Shown: piece after piece, positions 11,216 through 23,131 of the stretch
How the letters are laid out: each line of letters starts with the position of its first letter
Position numbering within the stretch: position 1 is the stretch's first letter
Source: Romanomermis culicivorax
Taxonomy: Eukaryota > Nematoda > Enoplea > Mermithida > Mermithidae
Reading direction: 5' to 3'
Assembly: GCA_963922205.1 (NCBI GenBank)
Contig: CAWUHX010000292.1
Span: 310,001 to 374,000 of the forward strand
Length of the DNA stretch: 64,000 nucleotides
The notes under the pieces: model-generated
The model's input: only the letters and a program-made list of their open reading frames with translations
The model's database searches: none
What the model was told of the DNA's origin: nothing
Position numbers and translations under genes: made by a program

Positions 11216-12470
11216 CTACACTATTCTGACCTTTGTCATTGTTTTTTGTGGTGTAATAACTGCATGGTGTGGTAAGTAATGTTTTCTGTATGGTGTTTCT
11301 ACTACGACTTTCTCAATAATATTTCTCGAAAGTTGTTCTTGTATAATGTTGTCATATTTTAGTAGAAGCGTTGAATCAAGTGTAAATCGCTTTGATATTG
11401 ATCGTAGCCTCCCTGAGCTTAAGGTGAAGTTGTCTTTCAAATTGGGTGTGTCATGTTTCCATGGCCACTTGACAGAGTAATGATTATTTTCGAATTTTAC
11501 TGTCTTATTGAAATTGTCTAATGCAATGTCATCATCTTTTACAATAGGATCATCCCTGACCCCAATCGTTTCCAAATCCCAAAATGTTTCAAGATTTGGT
11601 ATTAGGAGTTGCCTTTTGTCGTCATTTGTTTGGGTAATGTCACACAATTGTGTCATAATATGTAGGTCACTATGTCCATTGTGGTGTCCATCCAAATTAT
11701 GTTTTCCAGAAAATACAAGTCCCACCTTGGAATGTATTACACGTAAGCCTGAGGGAAGTGCAAGTACTGTTTTGTGCCCAATAAGATCCCAGTAGAAGTC
11801 CATGCCAATTAAAATGTCTGGTTTTATTTTACCTCCCTGTTGTACATAGTGAGGAATGTCTAGTGTACTGTAGTCATCAAGTTCAAATTCTAAGATATCT
11901 CCTATGTCTAATATTGACAATCCAAGTACACCAGTAATATATGGTACTGACGATCCTTGAATTATAACAGAAGTTCCATCTACCAACTGAATGCCGAATT
12001 CGACTAGTTTAGTGTTTATTTGTTGTTGATTTCGAGTTCCAAAAGTTTGAATCGATAGTGTTTCCTGTGTCAAAACTGGTAAATTCAACGTTTTAGTTAA
12101 TGTGTCAGTCACATAAGTCCTTTGGCTACCACTGTCAAACATTGAGAAAACACTGATTTGTTTATTAGTGTCCAAGTGGAAAACATTCACTTTTGCAACC
12201 ATTAATGGGACAGATGTACGGATATTAGTTTGCATAGTTATTAAATTACTACTGATCTGTTCATGTTCTTGGTCAATTTCTGTAAATTCGTCGTTAGTTA
12301 CATTGTTATTGATTGCAGTACAAGTATCTTGTAGAACAGTATTAATCTCTGTTGGAACTGTAGACGAAATTTGTAGTCTTAAATTGTCTGATTGTTGTAA
12401 ATTAGTACACAGTGCTCTATTGTGATTGCCTTTACAGTGGAAGCAGAGTCTGTTACCAAAACATTTCTAT
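11216..12470 (-). pseudogene. BEL nucleocapsid end, aspartic protease and RT N-terminus
   Basis: After a zinc knuckle pair (the first broken by TAG at 12467-12469, the second reading CFHCKGNHNRALC) comes a retropepsin with FDSGSQRTYV as catalytic motif and ILIGMDFYWDLI as the matching hydrophobic-Gly motif. The RT N-terminal region follows (LPHHAVITP), ending at TAG 11216-11218. That stop lies inside the conserved DASAK region that opens the palm; DASAK itself is read straight after it. Confidence 0.85.
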
Positions 12471-13684
12471 GATATATGGCCAGTTTTTAAACAACGAAAG
12501 CAAAGTTTCTGTTGTTGAATTCGTTGTGTTCGTGATTGTAATGTAGGATGAATTGTACACTCGTCGTTGATTAACATTACAAAATGCACAAATTAAATTT
12601 ACTGGTTTAGATTTAAAATTTCGATCCAAGTTTTGATTATGCATTGCAACTGAGTTTGATAAGTTTCTGTATTTCCATTTATAGGAGTCTCTGCAGAAGT
12701 TTTGTTTTGAAATCTAAAGTTTTGTTTCTGTTCATTGTCTCTATTGCCAGAAGCAACGGTTATTTGATACGCCTCTTCACGTACTGTAATAAGGTTTTGT
12801 AAATTTTCTTGCAACTCTGTCATATCCCAAGGTTTATTGACGTTTTTTAATCGGCCAAGGTCCACGAGTAAAGTGTTTGGAAGTTTTTCGAGTACTGTCA
12901 TAACTAAAGACGGATGATTTAAATTTTCACCTAAAGCTGTCAATTGCCTACAAACACGTTCAATTGATTCTAAAGTTGAACGTAGATCTGTTGTTCTGTT
13001 TGTAGAAGCCGGAATTTTCCTAAGTTCTGTATATAGATGTCGCCTGATTGTGTTTGGATCACCAAATCGCTTTTTAAGTATGTCAATAGCAGTAATGTAG
13101 TTTGCATTCGTGACTGAGATACCATCAATAGCCTTGTGTGCAGCACCTCGTAATGTACTCAGTAAATAAGTAAATTTTTGCACAGCAGGTATGTTTTGGG
13201 TGTGTACTGCTGACTCGTAAGAATCCCAAAATTCACCCCAGTGAAGTGGATCACCGTAGTACATGGGTAACTGTAATTTTGGAAGATGAATACTTATTGG
13301 TGATTCTAATGTAGTAGTAGTTGGTATGTTATGTGTTATTGTTTTATCAGATCGTGTATCAGATATTATGTGTTTTATTTCATTGAGTTTTGATTGCAAA
13401 TTCAGTATGACATCAGTAGCAGTACTCATATTTTCTAAAAAATTTCCTGATTGACTTGTCCATTGTTCATTAAGTGTGGATTCATGTATTAATTGGTCTT
13501 GTGGTAAATGTTTTTGTAAATTAAACCACTCATGATTTTGTTCTGAAAGTGTATCTATGCAACTTTTTAAACGTTTGATGAAATTTTCTGTAATGTATGA
13601 TAAGTTTTCTATTTCTGTCAAATGAGTAGTTGGAGTAATATGCATATCCGTGTTTTGTATCTCAGTTAGACATATTTCTAGTCA
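12471..13684 (-). pseudogene. BEL Gag
   Basis: An uninterrupted block of 348 codons (13645-12599) shows the BEL-type Gag core: LPKLQLPMYYGDPLHWGEFWDSY, then TYLLSTLRGAAHKAI and ILKKRFGDPNTIRRH. Just after it the frame changes near 12640 and back near 12560, inside the nucleocapsid; the first knuckle (CAFCNVN...) lies between. An in-frame TGA at 13682-13684 precedes the block, so the true start may lie upstream (an ATG exists near 13747) and be cut off in this copy. Confidence 0.85.
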
Positions 13685-13993
13685 TTTCTGTGTGATTTGT
13701 ATCAATTGTCGAAGTGGAACAGAACATGAAACAAATGCTGTCATTAATGAAACTCTTACTATTTTCCTCCAAATTGTTCGCTAAATACTGGACTGGATTA
13801 GGGCCTGGATGCTCGAAAATTTACTGATTTGCTGACGCCGAATTGGGATTGGATGTACGTCAGCCAATAACAACAAATTAACTCGAAACTTTGGTAATTC
13901 GCCGGTGCCGAATTGGGATCGGATGTACACCAGCACAAACAACAAATAAATGAAATGTAAATTAGGGATCCGGTTTCGCGGACCAAAAAGAAA
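13685..13993 (-). promoter_or_regulatory. BEL leader with candidate primer-binding site and direct repeat
   Basis: In element sense, about 8 bases after the 5' LTR comes TGGTCCGCGAAACCGGATCC (13973-13984 region and onward), a candidate primer-binding site because it starts TGG; I cannot name the tRNA. Further in, a 28-bp unit containing GCCGAATTGGGAT is present twice (about 13837-13866 and 13908-13935). Repeats of this kind could be packaging signals or remnants of LTR slippage. Confidence 0.4.
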
Positions 13994-14266
13994 TGTAGTT
14001 GTACTAATGTCAAGAGGACTGTAATAAAAAATAATTTATTTCCAAATGCGAAATTTCTGTATAAAGTATGACGAATAAAAATAATCAAGCACGCTAGAAA
14101 GCTTATATAAAAAAAATTACCAAACATTTTGATTCATTTAACCTTATCGTGACATATATGATATATAAAGGTTAAAATTTGTTATCGCGGCTAAAAGCAA
14201 GTGACAAAATAACATTTAAATGTTAAGGAAAAATTGACATTTGTAGTAAAATCGCTATTTGCGACA
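13994..14266 (-). repeat. 5' LTR of the BEL element
   Basis: 273 bp, the near-identical partner of 4310-4582. The target duplication ACCTG follows at 14267-14271. It contains an AATAAA-like polyadenylation context and a TATATAA-like box in element sense. Confidence 0.93.
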
Positions 14267-14640
14267 ACCTGTAAGACAAGATCCCAAAACCCCAATTCTA
14301 TATGCATGATCCGTTTTGATTACACCTTGAAGTGTAAAGAAATGGGTCAAGTAGGATATAAAATGGGTTATAGACTCATCAAAAGCACCGAAAAAAGGCA
14401 GGAGGGGCCATGAAGCTGGACACGGGAGGGTGTCTCCGGCCACTCATTGCCTCCAACTTTTGGTTGAGAGGTCCAAGGGCATTCTCAAATGCAACTTGTA
14501 CCTTGTTCTCAATATGTGATGGGAGATCAACTTCTGACTTCATGTCTGAGAACTCATCTTTTTGTAGAGTACCTAAGACTGACTTATGAGCTTGTGAAGC
14601 TATCCTATCAAATTGAATAGAGAGAGGCTCACTCAGAGGT
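14267..14640 (-). pseudogene. Gag relic, N-terminal half, other side of the BEL insertion
   Basis: Minus-strand coding remnant preceding the part at 3897-4309. It reads a coiled-coil-like N-terminus (near 14640-14470), then a Met/Pro/Ala-rich stretch, then capsid helices (FFGAFDESITHFISYLTHFF ... YRIGVLGSCLTG) that stop at the BEL target site. One frame change lies near 14400. Together with the other half it forms one Ty3/Gypsy-like capsid domain with about 10 kb inserted inside it. Confidence 0.6.
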
Positions 14641-15488
14641 CCCCAAGGTCGAAAATTTAGGTAGGGGTAAAATCGTAAAGTTTAGGGGTAGTACTTGAAA
14701 TATGCCGTGACCTTTTTTTTTTGCTCTCAACTTTTTGCTAAGGAGGCGGGAGTTGTAGTTTTTCGAACTTACAAAAATGATTAATGCCCCTACTTTACAC
14801 TTGTTGTGTCAACTGATTCCTGCACATTTCAAGAATCGGGCTGCTTTCAATTGAAAGTGCTCATGCCGAATGTGGCTTTAGTAAAATTAATCCTATTAGA
14901 TTATGAACCAGGAGGTTGAAACCAGGTACCACTCCTGATTCACATCAACAGACCTCACATGTCTCAACTCATGAACAGACCTCACATGTCTCAACTCAGG
15001 AAAGTATGCCACAGCTTGGATAACCATATGCGCACAGAAAACCCAATGCAGAAGCGGGGAAAAGGAAAGGAGAGCATGAAGAGGCAGAATTTTAAGAACA
15101 TAATGTTTTTCTTCCCAAGGGGCGATTTTTTGATTAATCACATATACATAAGTCATTATTTCATCTCCCAATTATATTTATAATGATCTCCTACAATGGC
15201 ACAGAAGTTGCATACTTTCTCATTATCATTTGCTCAGTAAATGTGTCAAGAAGAGCAGTGAGTAATTCCTCAGAATCACACATTCTGCAATTTTTCTCAA
15301 ATTAGTATAACCTACTGGGGAGAGGATGAAGTCTACCAAAATTTTTTGCCATAGTGAGCTGTTTTTATGGGGGTAGTTAATGAATTTCCAAATATAAGAC
15401 GGGGGTAACACCCCCCCCCCATACTCCCCCATGGGGTGCTCTGGGCTCACTGGTCCATTTAAACCTAGTACTGAGATGGCAGGAACGT
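14641..15488. other. No gene seen; short tandem duplication
   Basis: Non-coding. At 14945-14999 a 27-bp unit containing CAGACCTCACATGTCTCAAC is repeated twice in tandem. A C-rich run lies at 15409-15428. Confidence 0.5.
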
Positions 15489-15740
15489 CTATAGCCTGTT
15501 TTTTATAAAATGCTTCCAAATAGAAAAGTGACACAAATCAGTACTGTCATCAAAATCATTTACATAAAGTTCCTACTGTAAAATTTTTCACTCGAAAAAT
15601 TGGTGAAGGTTAGGTCAGTAAGCTCGCAAATTTCCAGTCCTTCATGATATACTGTTTATCAGGAAATCACAAAAATGTGAAATACTACTAGCTTCCCACT
15701 TTCATTATTTGGAAGCATTTCAAGAAAAACAGACTATAGG
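15489..15740. mobile_element. CTATAG-ended MITE, copy 1
   Basis: About 250 bp with inverted ends CTATAGCCTGTTTTTT... and ...AAAACAGACTATAG, the inversion extending some 35 bp through an AAATGCTTCYAAATA-type block. No coding sequence. A second full copy lies at 21367-21613 and single ends at about 21852, 38266, 59516 and 59986. Confidence 0.75.
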
Positions 15741-17360
15741 TGTCTCTATTTTGCAGGGAAAAGTAAGTGTTACTTTTGGAAACTTGCTGTGAGGATGCGT
15801 GGGAGGCTCTTGACCATTTTGGCGATGGCATTTTTGAGGCGTTAACGGCTTGTTCTTTGAAATAACAGCTAGGGACCACTCGTTAATGGGGCTAGAAAAA
15901 AACAAGGTTGTAGCACTCAAAACCCAGCCTATGTTAATTAGGTTGACACAGAAGGAAATTTATCTGGTCACCTGTGTACTTAGAGGTGTAACCTACTGTG
16001 GGGTACTGATTACCTCCCAATTAAATGAAGAAATGGGGCCTGGACATAATAATTTGAATGAAAAAATTAAAAAATTTGAAATGGATGGCTGTTTACTAGC
16101 CAAAGAAAACCAAGGGGACTTGTGTGGATGGATAAACCCACTCAAAAGGGATTTTATTTGGAGGCTAAACCCATAGGTACTAGTTTACAAAGTCTTGGAT
16201 TTGGGAGAACTCGTCAAAGTCGTACTCACCAGGAGTAGTGCGTGAAGTAACTTAGAAACATAAGTAAAGGTGGACAACTTAAAATGAACTCAAGATGGAG
16301 ATAAATAGGGACAAAATTAGTTTACATGCCTGATAACACAAAGGGGCTGCGCTACTATGCAACCAGCCTCACTCACTAGGAGCAATTGCGATCTCTGTAC
16401 AGTGTGATGACTGCACAGGAGGTTCCGTCAGGAAGAACATTTGCATATACTACAACCATGCCCAAAATGGGATCTCTCATTTAGAACAGAACGGGTACTC
16501 TGCAAGAGCATTATATACAGCTGGTGGCTGGGATTCCAATCATTGTGATGCAATGAAGCTCACTAGGTCACCAGTGGAGGCAAGAGCACCAGGCACCAAG
16601 TTGCTATTCTGACACACTCAGTCTGTAAAAGAGGTGGCATGGAGGTCCTTGGCCCAGCTGTGCCTAAACGGAGGTGGGGATTCACCTGACTTCCTCCAAA
16701 TGGTTCGAGGCAGACACAAAGCATCTTGAGACAGGGGTACAGTCTGTCCCAGGTAATAAGTGTAAAGTGAGGGCTGAGGGGGACTCAGTTTTAGTGTTTA
16801 GGCGGTCTCTAACACCTTCACTGAGACTAACCCGTGGCTTATATCATGCTATAGGGACAACCAACAAAGTCAGGCTTGGGGTTATGGGTGACTTTAGTGC
16901 AGAGATTATTAGGCCAGCTAATGAAGGCCTTTGAGTGAATAAAGCATTACAGGGGGGTCTTTTACACTCTAGGCCCAACTGGAGGCTATGTGGTGATTCC
17001 TAAGGAACCTCTCCTGCCCGGACACTAAGGAAGATCATAGATGAGAGAAATGTGAGAGATTTAGATAAGAAATTTACAAGAAGGTTGCTAAACCCTTGCA
17101 GACATCAGACACAGGCAGTACTGACTGCAAATGCTTAATGTTCTCGTAAGTGCAACCAACCCAGTTTGAGGCTGAGTGTGACTAGTTCAAACCTGCAGTT
17201 AAAGCTTGAAGGGAGCCATGTGCTTGACCAACAGTGCTGCTAAGGTGGACAACGTGATCAGTGACACAGACTAAAAGCATCTCAGGTTGAGTTAGCATGT
17301 TGACTGATGTTTTCTAGGCATCAGTTAGATGCAAACATCAACCCTTTGACAAGAGCGGTA
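15741..17360. other. No recognisable gene
   Basis: Frames up to about 108 codons occur (for example 15850-16176 and 16674-16934, plus strand) but show no family motif, and the reading is typical of chance. GC content is somewhat above the AT-rich background. Confidence 0.45.
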
Positions 17361-18270
17361 GGTGAGAAGGTCATATTCCAACAATCACCTAAAACTCAAG
17401 TAATACTGTGATAACCAACAGTAACCCAGTACTGATGTCAAACGTATGGTATAAACCACTACATGCCCTTGGTGCTGACCTCAGGTAACTGGGATGTGAG
17501 TGCCAAAGTCCCATGTTGCTGTTGCGGATGTCAGAGGTAGGGGCCTGCAGCCATCAAACCTCTACGGTAATGCTGGGTGTTGCTGTTGCAGACATCAGGA
17601 TAGGATTTTAAGCCTCAATTCTGCTACCAGAACATGAAACATTGTCATTGCAGACGTCAGAGGGTAGGGCTCTGAGGCCAAAGACCCCTCTAGGGTAACA
17701 GGGAGTGTCACTGTTGCTGATGTTAAAGGGCATAGCTGAGTATCAACCACCCTACAGCAATGGCGTGAGATGCAGTTGTTGCAAACATCAGATGTAGGGT
17801 TTGTAAGGCCCATACATCTCAGAACAACAACAGGTGGTGTTGCCATTGCTGATGTCAAGGACTTAAGTGGGTAAACCAACCAGTCCTAGTGCAACAACAT
17901 GAGCCTCTGCTGTTGCAGACATCAGATGGATGGTGCCGTAAGCCAATCGACCCACAACAACAACATGTTATGTTATCCTTGCTGACGTTAGAGGTAGAGC
18001 CTGTGAGGCCACCCACCCCTTAAGACAACAGCAAGGGATGCAGCTGTTGCAAATGCCAGGGGAAGGATACTGAAGGTCAGCAACCCCTGAATGGCTACAT
18101 GTGATGTGGCCATTGCTGACCTCAAAGGTAGGACCCATGGGGTGACTGCCTCGAGGCAACAGCAGTGTATGAGTCAGTTGCAGATGTCAGAGGTAGGGTC
18201 TGTAAGACACACCACCTGAGAACAACAACACGTGATGTTGTTGTTGCTGACGCCAGCAGTTATGACTTGT
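17361..18270. repeat. 66-bp minisatellite, about 13 degenerate copies
   Basis: Units recur at about 17506, 17579, 17641, 17708, 17773, 17840, 17908, 17974, 18041, 18107, 18172 and 18237, spacing 62-73 and mostly 65-67. Two monomer types tend to alternate: one contains GTTGCAGACATCAG, the other ATTGCTGATGTCAA, giving a 132-bp higher-order unit. The period is divisible by three, so minus-strand frames (17595-17879 and 17968-18159) look repetitive; I do not consider them genes. Confidence 0.85.
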
Positions 18271-19190
18271 GAAATCATCACCGCTTTGCATTAACTCATA
18301 CAGGCAGAAGAAGAGACCTTACACTAAGTTGAAGAAAAACAAAAAGAAGGAAACCTACTAAATGGCTGCCGAACAGTAAGGCATGTGTGACTAGGTAGAT
18401 GCGAAAAGTTTTTTTCTTTAATAGAGAAAGTATGATTTAGTAAAAGGAAAAAGATAAAATGTATTTATTTATTTAGAAAGGAAAGAAAGTAGGTTATGAG
18501 TTTTTATTTGATTTGATTTTGAGATAAGAAAATTTATTAGGTGAAAAAGTTATTATAATTGGTTGTCACACAAGATGTGCAGATGACTGAAAAAGGAAAG
18601 TAGAGTAAATAAAAAGTTTGAGGCCAATGAGATAAGCAATGTGATCTGATAAGCACGGTGTTAAATGTGTCAACAGTATGATTTAATTTGTTTTTGACTG
18701 GAAAATTAGCAACTTTGCTTGTGCTCAGTGAAGGTAAGAAAAATATGAAATTTGTTGACACCAGTACTGGACACAAATAGTGAAATCACAACCACACGTG
18801 ATGGTCAGAATCAAGTATGGAAGGAATACTGTATCTCATGATTGTGAACCACGAAACCTTAGAGGTTGTTAACCGCATGGGCTGTGATACTCAGGTACCC
18901 AGGGCCAGGCATACTGTAGTCAGAGTATGTGCTAAACGCAGGTGTACTGTGACTGATCCAGTGCTGCAGCAGTACAGTATACCATTCAGAACAAAGCAGA
19001 TTAGAGAAAAGGCCCAAAGAAAGAGAATTTACAAAAAATGGAAGAAAAGCAGAGGACTCAGAGGAGATTTAGCAGAATACTCGATTTTATAATCCACTCT
19101 GGGAAATTCGATTCTTTGGGGCTCAACTCTAGGGGAAAGACTCTACACTGGGGAATTTATTTAAACCTACAGGTGGTACACACACATAAG
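18271..19190. other. No recognisable gene
   Basis: Mixed-composition DNA. The plus-strand frame 18817-19092 (91 codons, basic C-terminus) has no motif I recognise. Confidence 0.45.
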
Positions 19191-19550
19191 GGCGATAATA
19201 TAGACACAGGAATCAATTTTTTGATCACTCATAAGGGCTAATTCCAGCTTACAGTAATAGAACTCGACTCAAGGGCGCTCTGGCTTGAGTGGGTGACAAA
19301 CCCCAATACAAGGGCCAATTTCCGACCTAAGGGGCAGTATACCTGCCTTAAGGGAGGTTTCTGACTTATAAGAGGGCTAGAGGCCAACCTAAGGGTTAGT
19401 TTTCGGACTTACAAGGCGATTCACATGACCTAAGAGAGGTTTCTCCACTCAAGTGGTGATTCATCTGATTTGAGAAAGGTTTCTCCACTCAAATGGTGAA
19501 GGTTTGTACTTAAGGGTGATTAGCCAGGCTTAAAGTCGATTTTCCAGCCT
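19191..19550. repeat. Degenerate short tandem repeats
   Basis: Units of roughly 28-40 bp with a core like AAGGGTGATT / GAGAAAGGTTTCTCCACTCAA recur, best seen at 19432-19500 where the unit is nearly duplicated. Strongly diverged. Confidence 0.5.
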
Positions 19551-21366
19551 CGCCATGTCACTTTAACTGAATTTGGAGCCATGTCACATTAAGTAAAATT
19601 GTGGCCAATCACATTGATAAGAAAACCCATGCCATATTGCTAGAGAATATGGCCACATCACTGTGAGTGATATGCTGTGACCCCCTTGGGTGGCTCGGTT
19701 TGGTATTTAGTTTGGGAACCTGACCCAGCTGGTACTGGCTATAGGAAGGCCTATAGAGTACCTTGGTACTGTCCTGGGGTTCTGCTGTAAAGCAATGGAC
19801 AATGCCGCGGGGCCAAGAGTGGCAATCCCTGGTTCTATTCAGTGAGAATGAAGGACAAGGTCACTCGTGGAATGACTTAATGTAGGGGAACTGATTGTAA
19901 ACCTAAATCCCCTTTTTAGTCCTGAGCCAAGTGGTACAAGGGCTCCTCTAACTGAGGGGAATCTCAAGGGAAAACCAACTTAAGAAAAGGGTTCCCGAAG
20001 ATACACCCTCAACAACAATAATCCCCTGAGAAGACTTACTTAGTCCTGCTCTCAAATACGATTTGGTGCGAGGGTGACAGGTCCCTGTTGATTCAGGGGT
20101 TCACGGGTCTTGGATGGCAGGAACGGAGAGTGGCCGTGATCCGGTTGGTTCGGCGCTGAGGGCGAGATGAATGGGTCAATGGGGGGAGCACAAACAGTCC
20201 AAGGGTGGAGCAACAGGAGCAAACTAGGGGCAAGGGGTGACAGGTATATTCCTGAGTAGGATTCAGGCGGCAGACGCAGTGGACACAATAAACGTATGCA
20301 AATTTATTGATGTAAGGAGTATGGTGGCGGACGCAATGCAATACCAATTCAAATATATATAAATTGGATGAACGCAGAGCTAAAAACGCAAGGAAAACTT
20401 ATAGAGCCCAAAAATGAGTGTAAAACTAACAAAACAGGCCCTTTTAAGGACCTCGTAGACCTACAGTATGCCCTGGGAGGAGCTTACAATGCCCAAGCTA
20501 ACTTCTTCAGCGGAAATTGGTGCAGAAGATGCCTATGGTCACATAGACATTTTCCAGTTCAAATACGTTAAGCATTGGGGCAAGTTTCACTCTCCATACT
20601 AAACATGTGAACATCTTTTAATGAGAATTTCCAAACTAGTTGTTTTGCATTGCAAAACGTAACTAGTTATTACTGATAAGAGGTGCACATAATGCTCCAA
20701 TTATGGCCATGAGCTCGTAGAGCTTATCTCGCAGAAATTCTGATTAATGGGTTACATACCGTAGTCTACGTGGGAAATGGAAAAACAACAAAAACGTAAC
20801 AGAAATGAAACACAAAATGTCACACAAGAATGCATGTAAAACATAATGAATGAAATGAAACAAAAGTAAGTAATTGTTAAACAAAAAGTGATGAAAAACA
20901 TAAAGTGTGAACATGATGTAAATCATGTGATGTTGGGCAAAATTGATCAGCACATGACACATTTAATCAACAACAGTCGCAGATTTCAAGGAATATATCG
21001 AAAATCGGCAGAATTGCCGATTTCTAGGATTTAATTGGCGAATTTTATCAATCATTCGGGGAATGAGAATTTCATTTCATTCTGTATTCAGAGAATCGGA
21101 ATGTTCAGCTAATAGGGATGAATGTATCAGGGAAATGGGAATTCGATTTTTTATTCAGTGAATTGGGACATTCAGGGGAAAAGAATGTTGGCAGAATCAG
21201 GACACAATAAAAAAAGATAACATTTTTGCAGAAGTGAGAGTGGACATTTCCCTCATAGAAAACAAAATTATGTTGCACCTGCAAATAGCAAACAAATGTA
21301 GATCGTACGCACTGCACACTGGATGTTTTTGGGGTTTTATATTGTTTAGGCAAAGCTAAAAATAAC
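19551..21366. other. No recognisable gene
   Basis: Includes a GC-richer stretch (about 20050-20350) with chance minus-strand frames, a TATATATAAATT box at 20355-20366, and AT-rich DNA with GAATCGG/GGGAAT words near 21050-21180. Nothing here supports a gene or a defined mobile element. Confidence 0.4.
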
Positions 21367-21613
21367 CTATAGTCTGTTTTTTTAAAATGCTTCTAAAATG
21401 AAAATTGACAGAAATATGCGGTGATTTGAAATCTGCCACATAAACCATTTACTGTAGAATTTCTTTACTCGAAAATTTCTGAGTGTCGGTTGAGTTTTGT
21501 CAAAACTTTTCATTCTCACATGACGTACAGTTCGGCAGAAAATGCTGGAAATTTAAAATAGTACTCACTTCCCGCATTCATTACTTAGAAGCACTTTGAA
21601 AAACAGGTTATAG
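21367..21613. mobile_element. CTATAG-ended MITE, copy 2
   Basis: Inverted ends CTATAGTCTGTTTTTTT... and ...AAAACAGGTTATAG, with internal sequence aligning with copy 1 (the TTACTGTAGAATTTCTTTACTCGAAAA region). About 247 bp. Confidence 0.7.
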
Positions 21614-22116
21614 TGATGATGGCTCGAGCAATCTTAACTTCCTATGCTTAGCATGTAAAAATCGGCGACAAACCTGAAAAATAGAATACTAATCTACTTC
21701 TGATTTCATCCCCGATACCGAGGATTGAAATTGGCGACTGTGGGCGACAAGAATCCTTGGATTCCTGAATTGGTAAAATGCGGAACAGTCTCCGATGAAA
21801 TTTCCATAAAATCGGTTGTACTTGTCGAAAATCCTGTTACGATAAAAAATCATATAGTCTGCTTTTTTCAAATGCTTGTAACGCAAATAAGCTGAAAGTG
21901 AGTACGCATGCAGAATTTCAAGCGAGATAATATCGTTGTTGACTGTATGTCAGAATTCGATCAACCGGCGGCAGTAAACTGTGACTTAACTGTTAACCAA
22001 ACTTGATAACTCTTTCAACAATAATTTCCGTCCAGTGCGAGAAATGCCCAAAAAAATTCGCCCGGCTGAAAAAATATTCGCTCTGCGCAGAAAAAGCTAA
22101 GCAAATGACAAGTACG
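21614..22116. other. MITE end and flank of foldback element
   Basis: A lone CTATAG-family end (TATAGTCTGCTTTTTTCAAATGCTTG) sits at about 21853. A similar lone end lies at the mirror position 59516-59545 next to the inverted second copy of the foldback element, but the sequence between differs. No gene seen. Confidence 0.5.
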
Positions 22117-23131
22117 AAATGCGACAAGGGCCATTTGATTTTCCAAAAAAATTTTTTCAAAAAACTGATATGACGGCGAACATTTGGTTTTCAACTAAAT
22201 ATTTTTGAACAACCCGGTTCAGTTTTCCGTAAATCATCTGATTTTTCAAGATTTTATCGAGTTTTTAAAAAAATATCAAGTTTTTCAAAAAATTTATCGG
22301 TTTTTTCAAAAACTGTAGGTAAATTCTATCGGTTTTTTCAAAGTCAAAACGCATCGGTTTTTTCAATTTGTTGATTTGATTGGCTGAAAATCCTAGTCAC
22401 GAGATGACTTATGATTAGCCGATGGGCGGTCTTTTGTGTTTTCCGATTGGTTAACCGCATTTTTGCATTTTGTTTTTAGCGGCAGTGCGCCGCTCTAATG
22501 TTTTGGTTTTTTCGGTTCTTAAAAGGCAGAAAAATAGCATTTTTCATAGCATTTTTCTGTGATCACATCGATGATTTTCGTTGATATTTGACGAGATTTC
22601 GTCGATTTTTAAAGAATATTGGTGAGCAGCTCAATCACAGAATTTTTTTAGGCTTAATTTGACGTCGTCGATCGAATATCGGGATGATTATCGGTTTTTT
22701 GCGCCACTTTAGAACATTTTTGACACTGCTCTGCTAGTGAGTTTTGAATCATTTGAGATAATCAAATGCTTAAGATAAGAATTGATTGACGTCGGTAAAT
22801 CCATAATCAAGATTTTTAAATAGGTTGCTATGCTAGAACTATTTCGTCGAGCATAATGTAACAACTTCATGACAGTAGGGCTTTAGCACGTTTTTTGGTA
22901 CGGGATAAGCTGATGCGGTTCATTAGTGGGAGGGGCGAACCGGACGCAGCCCAAAAAACACGAATTTTGACTTCCAATAGAAAGAAAATCGAATATGCAT
23001 TCCTTAGTGTAAAAAAGTCCACAAATTTTATGGTACGAAGCATCAAATAAATTAACTTTTTCAAATCTTTTAATAAAAATCAGCGTATTTAGCCTTGAGG
23101 TTGCTATTTTTACAAGTCTGACTGAGGTTTG
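22117..23131 (+). mobile_element. Foldback-like DNA element, copy 1, left part
   Basis: Starts with GCGACAAGGGCCATTTGATTTTCC followed by iterated TATCGGTTTTTTCAA blocks (22230-22370) and a subterminal block (GATTGGCTGAAAATCCTAGTCAC) that recurs inverted near 36850-36990. It aligns with 59405-58130 in reverse. The element is interrupted after 23131 by a complete Gypsy provirus and continues at 33979. No protein family recognised; a 29-codon start (MDLPTSINSYLKHLI, minus strand near 22820) is shared with copy 2 but breaks thereafter. Confidence 0.65.

Larger units (their letters stand above)
4310..14266 (-). mobile_element. BEL/Pao LTR retrotransposon with envelope and accessory frame
   Basis: A complete element of 9957 bp in minus orientation. 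The two 273-bp LTRs differ at only two positions, and the target is duplicated as ACCTG (4305-4309 and 14267-14271). In reading order it holds 5' LTR, leader, gag, zinc knuckles, aspartic protease, reverse transcriptase, RNase H, integrase, a Gn/Gc-like envelope, a 187-codon accessory frame and the 3' LTR. The gag-pol part has about eight disruptions; the envelope and accessory frames have none. A BEL element with a phlebovirus-type envelope matches what is known of nematode elements Tas and Cer7. Near-identical LTRs indicate recent insertion. Confidence 0.93.

Noticed and set aside
13835-13940. Direct repeat in the BEL leader as a tRNA gene
   Set aside because: No cloverleaf or T-loop consensus is visible; it is only a 28-bp repeat.
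17595-18159. Minus-strand repetitive proteins over the 66-bp minisatellite
   Set aside because: The period is a multiple of three, so repetitive frames arise automatically. Units differ by indels and there is no start context or splice support.
17361-18270. CRISPR-like array
   Set aside because: Units are contiguous and degenerate, with no constant repeat and variable spacer; the genome is eukaryotic.
20052-20347. Two overlapping minus-strand Pro/Cys-rich frames
   Set aside because: GC-rich stretch with overlapping frames and no homology or splice signals.
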